Positions 45,141-56,300 of a stretch of DNA of 64,000 nucleotides are shown in pieces. How positions within the stretch are numbered: position 1 is the first letter of the stretch; the number at the start of each line of letters is the position of its first letter. This stretch comes from Rhynchonema sp. JSB1_4 (taxonomy: Eukaryota; Nematoda; Chromadorea; Monhysterida; Xyalidae). Position numbers and translations under genes: made by a program. The notes beneath the pieces are model-generated. The model was not told the DNA's origin and searched no databases. It saw only the letters and a list, made by a program, of their open reading frames with translations. The stretch covers positions 1 through 64,000 of the forward strand of contig JASAMV010006365.1 in NCBI GenBank assembly GCA_030248065.1, in the 5' to 3' direction.

Positions 45141-48100
45141 ATGGGTGTCAAACTGCTTACTATGTCATTTGTGTGCGGTTTGCTGCCGTCCATTGGCAGA
45201 GGTTGCGACTGGATTCAAAATTACACGGGTTAAGTTGCACGACTAACACCAAACGTCTCATCTCCACAACATTTCTGTATGCGAATTGGTTGCCCAAATT
45301 GTGCATCAGTGCTCAGTGCCCGACACAGTGTCATAGATTTCATCTCGGGTGTCAACAAACACTGCCGTTAGAAAAGTGTATCCGGCAGGTGCCACCAGGA
45401 ACAGGAACTGTGCAGTCGTTGCCAATGTTATATAAGATTGCAAAACTGCTCATTCAATTGCAGGTCCTGCTGTGGTGCCGCATCCAGACGAAACTGGGGG
45501 CAAGACCTACTTGTGGTCTTCCTATCGGGTGTTTCTCGATGTGCAGACTTGTTTTCAGGTAGGAGGACATGCTAGCCGGCCGTCAAACTGACTTGTCTTA
45601 TTATCTCGATTTGCACACAAATTTGTTGACGCGTTTCTGTTGTAGAGTATTTGGTGCGAGAAACCGAAAATCATCAACCAGACATTCGACGTCGACGTGC
45701 AATTCTCCAAATCGGTTAAATTTCGAAGATTAAGTTCCGAAGGCACTAAGGTTGGGAAATCAATGTGCTTGGCACAGACTTAATAATTTTGTCGAAATCG
45801 AACAAAACTACTGTTTTATAATTTAGGGAAACGCTTCGCCCGATCGAATCGGCTTGACGACATCCATTCGTCTGGTCAGCATTTCTTTACAAATCTTTAG
45901 TCAGGAATCAGGGTGCCTTACTTATTTACAGACCTGGTTCGACAAACTGAACAACTGGGATCCCGATAACTGGCTGGGCATGAAGTACTTCCACGTGTCC
46001 ACGTCGGTCAACTGCATTTGGTCGCCGTATTATCAGTTCTTCAAGGACAAAGACCTGGGATTGGAGTGAGTGTCAATATGAACAAACATATTTCCAAAGT
46101 CAAAAAACGCAAAAGATCGAAACCGAAAGCTGGATACCCGTTATTTTAGGGCGCACGAGCATCCGTACATTCACTTGGCGTCAGACGGTCAACGCATCCT
46201 CGATGTAGACCTGCGCGATTACCCGGCACGATGCGAACGAAAGGCGAACACTGCCAATCAGCGATCGTGCTGTGCCTGGCTGGACTTGAGTGGATTTCCC
46301 GACAACAACGGTACTCATGATTTTCATTTCATTAGCGCCAATTCTGGGAAGCGCAACCGTCACCGGTGGTGGTTGTCCCTCCAAACACGATGACGACACG
46401 AATTTTGGGGTGTTCACCCGATGATTTCGTCTCTGACGACTGGTCCGGATCACCTAAGCTGTCAGGCGTTACGGGCCGAAACAGCAACGTGTCACTGGTC
46501 TTGCGCAAAGGCGTGCCCTCAAAGCACCTTACCGTCTGACCAATAACATTGGTATAATATATATAATATAATAAATATATATATATAAATATATAAATAT
46601 ATATATATATAAATATATATAATAATATATATAATATTTTTTGCTTCAATGCAGCCCTCAAGGCAACCCCAGACGATGACGACAACTTCCAGCTGACTGA
46701 CCTCAATTTGTTGCGTGCTCTCACGCGAATAGCCCAACGTTGTTCCACGCGCGTAGGCTTTGGGAACAAAAGGGAATTTACGCACCGAGATGGAGAGCGT
46801 ACAATTTATCAAATACTAGACTGTTGCTTGCCTGAACCCGGCGGCGGTGGCGCTTTTGAGAATTTTTGCCATCGTGTTCACATGAAGCGTTCATTGTCCT
46901 GGCTTTTCAGCTGCGATCAAGTACAACGACACGGTGAAGTTCAAGGGATCGGACAAGTTCTACGTGAATTTCACTGCCACGCCGCGGGAGTCGGCCGTCA
47001 TGACGTACAACCAGTCTAAGCATCTGGACAACGAGCTGTTCAAGAACAAGATTCCACTGGAAGAATTCACGTTCGCTTTCTAAAATACTTGAGATATACA
47101 GTTTTTATAATAACTGGTTGGCAAAAATTTTGAAATGCGCATTTCACAGTCGTTTCCACACGCACAACTACATGTCGATTTGCTCCGACGTCTGGCTGGA
47201 CGACCCGCGTCACGCAACGATGCGCTCGTTGTCCTGGATTTCGGTGTTGGCGTTGTTCATGCTCTGTCCGGTCATTCGAAGTCTCGAGAAACAGCTGATT
47301 GCAAAGGTGCAGTGAATCTGACACGTTCCTGTGCGTATCATCAGAAAATATACCCTTTAACAACAAACACACAGATCATTCTGTGGCTGATGCAACAAAT
47401 TGGTCTGGTGCAAATCATGCAGTTGTCGCCGGCGTTCCGCAGTTACTGGACGCATCGAGACGAAGCTGAAGACGCATTCGAATTGTATTGGTGTACGTTT
47501 GGGATTACACTGTGTGACGTTGTATCACTGTGTGCATGTGACTTTGAAAGTGGGACTGGAAATCCAGAAGTCTGGTTGTTGGCAAGACGGAAATTATCGT
47601 CAAAACAGGGTGTCTTCAAAAATTTGGTTCACAGATAAGCAGATCCTGGTCGAACTCGCAAAAACGTGCTCTGACAGCCTGCACCCAGCTCTGGCAGTGG
47701 TTTTAGCTTGAGCTCGCTCTCGGTTTTAAGCATGTGGCCTAGCTACGCTTGGTAACTGTATGCCCAAAGCCGGAACTTTAAAGTCTGGGATTGAGCTTTG
47801 GTCAACGCCTCGTTCAGAGTAAAGGCCTGAGCCATAGCCCAAGCCCAAGCCTGTGCTAGATGTACATAGATTGGAGCTTCCATGAAAAAAATATGTGTAA
47901 TAAGCTATGACCATATCGACCAATTTCCGTTTCAGTGTCTTTCTACCAACTGTCGATGTGGGTGACGTTCATCAGCGCGCTGGTGACGGCCGTCCTGATT
48001 TGGGTGCACGGGCGCAAATGGTCGGCGTTCCCACCCGAGCCGTTCTATCGGGTGCTCGACTTTCAGTTGTTCGGCAGCAAACAGCCGTACGAACGCAGCG

Positions 48101-48210
48101 ACACGCAAGCCGCCATTGCTGAGGACTGGGGCCGGGTGTGCGTACTCATCAACTGTCTCGCTACGATTGTGCTGGCGATTGTGTTTGTGCTTAGTGCGTT
48201 GGCTATTTGA
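45141..48210 (+). CDS. Four-helix membrane protein with large ectodomain, paralog 2
   Basis: Ten exons in phase: 45141-45228, 45464-45558, 45646-45750, 45827-45874, 45932-46065, 46150-46310, 46911-47070, 47150-47306, 47375-47492 and 47936-48210, 446 residues. Every exon has the same length as its partner in the gene at 41.4-44.1 kb (88, 95, 105, 48, 134, 161, 160, 157, 118, 275). The ectodomain is clearly diverged (TWFDKLNNWDPDNWLGMKYF, CERKANTANQRSCC), while the exons for the helices are almost identical at DNA level. The C-terminus differs only in the last few residues (VFVLSALAI). Function is unknown; see paralog 1 for the channel-like layout. Intron 6 holds an AT microsatellite. Confidence 0.75.
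46551..46637. repeat. AT microsatellite
   Basis: Almost pure A/T with (AT)n and AATAT units over about 85 bases, in intron 6 of the second four-helix gene. No other feature. Confidence 0.9.
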
Positions 48211-50339
48211 ACGCCCCGTATGCATATGGATATTTTTTCGTGATTGGATTCCTCTGATGTCTGCATTATGAAAGTTTCCACACCGAAAGTATGTATTGAT
48301 TGGTCGCATTGCCAATTCTTGCCATCCCCCAACCTTGTTTTTGTCACATGAGTTGCTGTCAATGATGCGTTTGTTTCCATGTCGCACGTGCACTTTCCAT
48401 TAAATTCTTGCGCTTTTGCGGACAACAAGACGTTGCATATCCCTTTTGTGACATTACACTGACATCAAATACGTAAGCAAATAGACTGGAGACGTGGAAT
48501 GCAACTGAAAACCGTACACACACAAGTATGTATATTGGAAACAAGAACTGCCTTATTTGGTTTTGTGTTCAGTTTGTAAAAGGAAACTACTGTTTTGGAT
48601 GTTTCGTTATAAAGGTATAGTATTTCCTTTTTATACAATTCAAAGGAAACAAACAATCCCACGTTACAAGCCAACTCCAGTTTGGGGTCGAGATGTCAGG
48701 AAACCAATGAAAGAGATTAAGAATGTGTCCTTGTTAATTCAAGCACAACACTCGTCAGCAGCAAACATAGTGAAATGTTTCATTGACATGCTGGCAGCAC
48801 ACACGCACAAAGCTCACAGTGAGCATGTGAAACATTGTTGTTAGATTCCAGGCAAACATTGACACGTTTTTTGCCAGCTGCTTTATTGAGTCGAAATTGT
48901 AATCTCGACCTCAACTAGAAGTTCAGTTTTAACACGGGCCCGCTTGTTTCCTTGGACTAAGAAAAACAGGAAACACTATACCCAAACCTGGTTTTGTTTG
49001 TCGATAAGCAGCGATCAGCATGGGTCTCGCAACGATCTCGTTTGCGGTGGGTTACGGTATTCGGGGGCTGAGTGACAACCTCCCGTAGACTGCCTTTACG
49101 TTACGTGGAATGCCAAATAAGTCCCCTGGAATTACTCTCCAGTGAGGAACATTAAGCCCACATCTATGGTGATTTTCAGGGATGTTTCATATGCTTATCA
49201 TGGCGAGGGCTCACCTGGGAAATTATTTTTCTGAAATCTCGTATCCGATGTGTGTCCCAAATAGCCCCAAGGGTCTTATTTGGCATTCTCCGGTCGTTGT
49301 TCTTTTGTCGTTGTTGGTTGTTCATTTGGAAACCAGCAAAATCAAAACAGTGTGCTCCCCCAACTTCTGGGCATTGACACAGATGAGCGTTTCTGTTTCT
49401 GGTCCTGTGTTTTGCCTGCGTTCGTTGATCTTGGATGTTTTTGATGTGTCACCCCTTCCCAACAAAACAAATGCCCGTCGCCATGGACTACCATACTGCA
49501 GAAACTAACACCAAAAAATTTCGAAATTTCGCACTGCACACGTCAGCATACAACACCAAAAGCGGTTGTCTCGTTCCTCTCTCCGTGTGCGCACATTGTA
49601 TTTTATGGACGGATGGGACAATACAGCGGGAGAAAAACTGTCGCAGGTTCTGGTTTTTATGAGGCCTGCGCTTATCTTTGACTTCTCCCAGCAAACACCA
49701 ACGCAGCCGCGGTTTTTGGAAAACCCGCTGTTTTTTGTCGCCTGCTGTTTTGTCCACTCACATCTCTCTCGCAAGAGCGCACACAACTTGCATCCGTCTG
49801 GGTTGGTGTGGCTGGAGGCTGGATGTTATAGGCAGCAGCAGCACAGTATTCCGTTCCCTCCTTGTTGTGAAGGGATCAGTTGTGTTCCTTTTGAACATTT
49901 GCTGTGCTATGCCCGCTCTGCCTGCCCCTTTTCTGTATGTTTTATGCGTGTGTGTGTTTGATTCCGTTGGTCATGTGCTATGCTGGACTCTGAGATGGGC
50001 ACATTTGCATATTTTGCTGTTCCTTGCTTGTTTGTATTTGATCCGTGATTTATTTTGTGCTGGCTGGGTTGGGTTTTTTGGATCACGGCAAAGGATTGGC
50101 GATAAAAGCATTTTATGCAGAAAAAAGTGTTTTGCATTCACAGCAGTGCAAACATGTTTTTTTGCCGTGAAACTCGCATTGATCTTTTGTTAAATTCTGT
50201 TTGCAGGATAAAAGCGCCAAAATGTGAAGCAAGTCGAAATCAACGGAAGCGCTGGCGCTGACAACATCATCCGAATATCATCGAGAGGTAAAAATGTGAC
50301 ACGAAAATCAAGAATAACAACACAAGATCAACATAAAAA
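48211..50339. other. Intergenic region upstream of the RdRP gene
   Basis: No gene is supported. TTCTGTTTGCAG|GATAAAAGCG at about 50195-50216 looks like a splice acceptor followed by untranslated leader, so a 5' untranslated exon (or a trans-splice site) may start near 50207. Frames at 49182-49508 and 49566-50193 are T-rich and lack support. A copy of the CCCAAATAG-CCCC repeat family lies near 49255-49300. Confidence 0.4.
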
Positions 50340-53300
50340 ATGGTTCCAACAAAGTCGACGGTACGAGCAGTGAACTTCGCCAGTTCAGACCCCGCCCCCC
50401 TGCCTCTACTACCACCATTCAGCTTGTTGCATCAACCACCCAGCCTGTCTGCCCTGTCCCTCAATGAAACATCACCGGATAAGGAAGAGTCCCAAAAGGC
50501 GGCCATCGCCAGTCTTCGGTTCGTGGTCCAGTTTGGCAGCCAGGTGCGCACTGAAGAGAAGATCATGGGATTGATCAAAAAACTGGCGCAGGTTCGCGAA
50601 CTGAGAACAGTTTTTTTTATGAATTCCATTCTTTCAGTTTAGCCATGGGGTCCCTGTTTAAATTGACCTGTGGGCTGTGCTGTGTGGCATCCATTGATGT
50701 TTCATAGCTTGAAGCTTGGTTTAGTTGAACCTTACCGAACCACCGAGAAGCAACAGTATGAAGATGAAGTGCGGTGGTTTCAAATTCAAAAAAACCGAAA
50801 CCAGTGCCACTGTCAAGTTGCTTCTGTTTCCAAACGTGAAGAACTGTTCCGATTAGGCCCAGATAGGGTTTGGCTTGTCCAAATGGGATGTGTGGGCTTT
50901 ATGCGGAAACAGGTCAATTTATTCCCGTCTCCAGAATAGTCAAATGTGCGCGACGGCCATGACCGGGTCATCGGCCGAATACTACCGTCCCGGTCTGCGA
51001 CTGGTCAGCGGCACTTTGGAGCCGATCCCATCTTTAAACACACCGAATGCGCACAAAGTGATGGCTGTGACGGCGCAGTATTTCATCAGCGATTTCGTTG
51101 CCAAACTCGGCCGCAACGCGCAGCTGCGATTTGTCAACCCGAATTCGTTGGCGTTTCAATGTCGCGCCACGTTGGTTACGGTTATGGGACATTTTTTGCT
51201 AGTTTTTGAAATAAATGTTCCATTCACGCACGCTGAATACGGTGCATTCGGCCTTTTTCACTAGACTGCATAGACTGCATTGACTGCATAGACTGCATCA
51301 CACGCATTTGATAGAATGCAGATTTTCCACAGTAACCCGGCTGGAAGCTTGAAAATTACAGGGTTGCTGTTATGCATGTTTGCGTGTATTAACTTTGCGT
51401 AAACACCCCTTTTTTGCACGAAAATACCTCATTCTACAGTAACCCAATGCAGTCTAGTCATGGTTTTGAAAATTTTCAATCGCGTGTATTATCTTTGAAT
51501 TAGACTGCATTTCCATGCAGTCAATGCAGTCAAGTCATGTTTTTGTTTTTTAAAATGGGTTATGGTATATGCATTTCGTGTGTTATTGCCGTGTGCGCAA
51601 ATTACAACGTACAAATTAATAAATATCACGGCACATCACAGTTAAGGCGGAAATTCATGGTAATTCAGACATCACGTAAAACCGTGGGTTAAAATAAAGT
51701 AATTTGATTGAAATCGTTTGCACATTTATATGACGAGGTTCGATTTGATCAGAAAATGTGATTCTATGCAGAAGGAAGAGGTGCAACGAACAACATAAGA
51801 AATCTTTAGAAATCTGGAAGAAAGTCCATCACAAAGAAATGAAAGATAGACGACCTTATGCTCAATAGAATATAATACAGTGCAAAAGAGCAAAAGAGCA
51901 AGCGCGGAAAAAACACTGTACTGAATGACAATAACAGTGATTAAAATGTTGAAAAAATATTTGCAGCATAAACCAATCTGTGTTAGTCACTGAGCAGTGT
52001 CCGATTGTTGTTGGGGAGGCTCATACGTCGGCAACAGGCGGACTTCGAGACCGAGGAATTTGTACATATCGAGCAGTAGCGCTTGTTTTTGCGGGCCGAT
52101 TTAACGATCACACATACACACGCGTGACGACGGTGTTTCATGATTATGACACGACTGTACTAACATTCAGTGCTGCGTTGAGCCACTGGTGAATGATGTT
52201 GCAAGAATAATGTTTATTATTTGAGATGGCGGTTGGTTATGCGCTGGCGTCCGCATTTTAGTGAACGTTTCTCTGTGTTCGTGTGTGCTTGTAAAAGTCT
52301 GTATCAATCCCTGTCTTTGCTGCGCAAGCAGATAACCTGCTGACTCACACACATTTCCATCTTCTGTGGACCAAAGACACACATATGCAAACTGCAAAAA
52401 CAGCAACAAAACGCCTACAGTCTTCCCGTTTTATGGTGACATGATCAGAACGACCCATTCTATGACACTATAGGAATAGTGCTATTTACCTGCCTAGCGG
52501 CACATTGGAGACAAACAACACGCGTTGCAAAATATGAAGCTGCACTGTCGGATGCACCACTATAAAGAGGGACGACTGTGCAAAACGGTGTTACACCCAC
52601 ATGGAAACCACATGCGTTTTTGGATGAGAACCAAATGATATAAAATATATATCATGCGGTGCAAAGTATGAATATATACACATAGATGACCTGAACTGTA
52701 CTGCTGTATTGTTGGTTGGTGCTTGGGCGCGTTTACCTCCAAATTGTGTTTTTACGAGTTGGGTTTTGCCAACATTTAACACATACAGTAACCCAATTAG
52801 ACTGCATAGACTGCATTTGCTACAGTATACCCAAATCATTATGACTAGACTGCATTGACTGCATTGTCCACTTAAACAGACCCTGTATCAATGCAGTCTA
52901 TCTGGTCAATGCAGTCTATGCAGTCTAGGGAAAAAGGCCTGCATTCGGCCGCTCTCCGCTGGTATTGATATTAGGGAGCGGCCTAATTGACAAAATTCGC
53001 TAATGTCTACGAAAACTCCGACGCCCTCATGTTTTACTGAACCGGTATTTCACACGACACGGTCGATATTACGATATCCTTCGTTCAGTCTCGCCAGTGT
53101 CAATCACAGTATGACGTTTGTTATTCTTCGTTGCAGTCCCATCCACGTGCTCGACCTTGATTCCAAGGTGTACGTGTGTCCGAACATCGAGGCGTCTGCA
53201 ATTCGATTCGGTGCGCTTGATTGGCAGGGTGGCACGAATGAGCAACACGTCGACACCGCGCACTACTTTCAACTGGGTACGGTTATTTTTTCGTGGATAT

Positions 53301-56300
53301 TTACCTATATTCTTTTTGAAATCTTTTTTTCACATGAGTCTAAGAAATCAAAACATTTTATCACACGCGTTAAGTCACCTAATCAATCAGGCTCTGTTCT
53401 GTGGCAGTAGTGTAGTTCCTGGTCCGGCGCGGCGGTTGGTGTACCTGCCCCTTTTTTCCGTGCGGCGGTTAGTGACCTCCCTGGGGGGAAAGGGGGAGAC
53501 CCAAATTCAGGAAAAAGTCACCTTTTGAGGTAGAAAATTTCACCGATTTTTGCCCCTTTTTGGAAAAAATTCTCCATAAAAAGGGTATTTTGGCGACTTT
53601 TGACATCATTGACCCATCTAAGGCCTAAAAATGCCCATTTTAGGCCTAAAATGCCGATTTTAGGCAGTTCGCGGCGGTTAGTGTACGTTAGTTTAGGGGA
53701 CTCCCCTTCCCCCAAGCACTGTAGTGGCTGGGGGGGACGGGGGGGATTCCCCCCTAAGGGGTATCTATCTCGAGTCAACCCTTAGGGGGGGATGGGGGGA
53801 AGGGTATCTATCTCGAGCCAACCCCAAAGGGTATCTCGAGTAAGTAGGTTTATGGTTTTCAAAGGCAAAAATAGGTGTTTTTCGACCTCGGGACCCCCAA
53901 AAATCGCGCGCTCCGCGCGCAGACACCCAAAATTGGTCATTTTAGGCCAACTTTCGGCAAAAATGTCAAAAAGTACCCATTTTTAGGCCAATTTTGCAGT
54001 AAAATTGCATGCAAAAAACGGCCTTTTTTCGCCTTTTGACGGACCATAGGGGTATCTTGGGTAGCCTATGGGGGTATCTCGAGTAAGTCCGAAACCTTCC
54101 CCCCCTAGGGTATCTTGGGTCGATTGGCCTGCCACCACACTGCCCCCAAGAACTACACTGTGTGGCAGTAAAAGGACCCTGCTGGTGCACATGTAAGCAT
54201 GCGACCTGATAGGCTGATGTTTCACATTCAACAAATACTGGTATCTTGGCAGTCTTGTATTGTGACTGGCGATTTTTATGCGTTTGGACCAACTTGCGCT
54301 CGCGGCGCCTTCAAAGGTCAATTGGGCGAAAATGGTTCATACCGACGACGAGGCGTTGCACCTCGCACCGCGCGCCCGTCTGTGTGAAAACAGGCGCCGA
54401 AACAGCCAAATCACGTGTGCGCACAGATTTTACTCCACGTTTTGACAAAAAAGCTGATAAGTATACAAATAAGGTTCATACATACGTTTCAGTCAGTTCC
54501 CATTTCATTCAACTGCACATTCTGTAGGTTCACGTGAGCTTGACTCGATCGGTGTGTACTTCGAACACGACGAGGGTCGTTTGTACATGGTGATTCGCAA
54601 TCGATATCTGATGAAACTCGAAGTCAAATACGAAAACGTTCGCAAAATCGTCGCCGATCCGACCGGCGGACGAATGTTGGTGCACATCAGCGCGCCTGTC
54701 AGGGTCGGTTGTTTGTTTTGTTGAAACAATCTTTGGTTTGTTTTTTTTTGTGAAAGAAAATGTCCGATTTCATCGCATGTCAAACTTGGTGATCGAATCA
54801 GGTCTCCGTTGGTCCCGCGGGACTTTCGCATTGAAAAGCATTTGTTTTGATCAGGGTACGTATTCGATCTCATGCCCAAATCTAAAACCAAACCAAATCT
54901 ATCAACAGCATGTTCTGAAGAAAAAACGTGCGGTACCTTTTCAGATCTGGATCAGCAACGACAGCGAATTCGACCAGCGGACCGTTCGAAAACGCACGCC
55001 GCCGATCATCAACAACGGCAACTACCCACAAAACCGACGATGTTTCATCAACAGTACATATAATGGTCAGCAAGAGCAAGACGAAGTGCGCACATTCGCG
55101 AAACAATGGAACGAATTGACGTGGCGTCGGACGTATGTGCCGCCGGGCGTCTGTCGATGTCCGGGTGTCACGAACAAAGGTGTGTGATACATCAGCATGT
55201 AATGTAACGATTTTGGTAAAGGCAATCTAGCCGCTGATGTCACCGCCGCGAAATCTACAGTATACCAGAGGCTGAGATGTTCCACCGCTTCTCGGCTTAG
55301 ACATGAAGCGATATTTACGTTGTTCGATGTTTCAGGCTGCTTTTCAGCCACGCGGCTGAGCTGAGTGCTCTATACTCAGCTCTCTGGAGGTACAATTTTA
55401 CAACACAGGGAATTTTTCTTTGGGCCACAGTTTGAGATAGAGTTGCTCCACTAATTTCGACCAGCGTAAAAGATGTTCATTAGCTGTAGAGGAATAACTT
55501 TTACGCTGGTCAAAGATCAGTGGAACAACTCTATCTCAAACTGTGGCCCAAAGAAAAATTCCCTGTGTTATAAAATTGTACCTCTTTAGGCACATTCGGC
55601 TTGCACAGCACTCAGCTGCGTGGCATGAAACATTGAACTAAAGAAAAATCGCTTCATGTATTAGTCGAAAAACGGTCTATTGGCTCAGGCTCTGGTATAC
55701 TGTAGATTTCGCGGCGGTGACATCAGCGGCTGGATTGCCTATAGCTGACGATGGAGACTTGGTAAAATACGTTCCCATCGTCTTCCATATGGAGCCACCC
55801 ACCCCTTCCCCCTAACAGAGTCCCGGGGTAAAACAACGATCGAAGCAAAACCGTCTATTTTGCACCTTTTCCGAATAGACCCTCAGGGCTTCATATGGAG
55901 TGCTCCGGTCATGGTAGAATTGGCATTTGCCATGTGCAACCTCCGGGGCTTCGTGGAAACAATTGGGAAATCAGAGGGGCCTTGCGGTATTAAAGTTGAA
56001 TTTTATTAAAGAATAAGTTAAAAACATGCACCCTGATGTTTCAGGGTCGTGTCCGCTGTGCGCCCGTCGGTGGTCCGATATTTCGGTGTTCGAAATTCAA
56101 ATGCAGCAGAAGGGAAATTATGTGATTGGTGATGTTTCGTCATCAACGAATACTGAGTTGCAAGACAGCGGATTTGAATTTGATGGGGTTGGTTGTCGAG
56201 CTGCCTGTTTATGAAATACGTAATGCCGACACTATATGAATTGACACCGCGTTTTATCCGCCTTTGCGCACTGTTTTTTTTCACAACCGTGCGACGTAGT

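Noticed and set aside
49566..50193. Cys/Phe-rich open frames upstream of the RdRP gene
   Set aside because: Two overlapping frames of similar length without motifs; T-rich sequence explains them.
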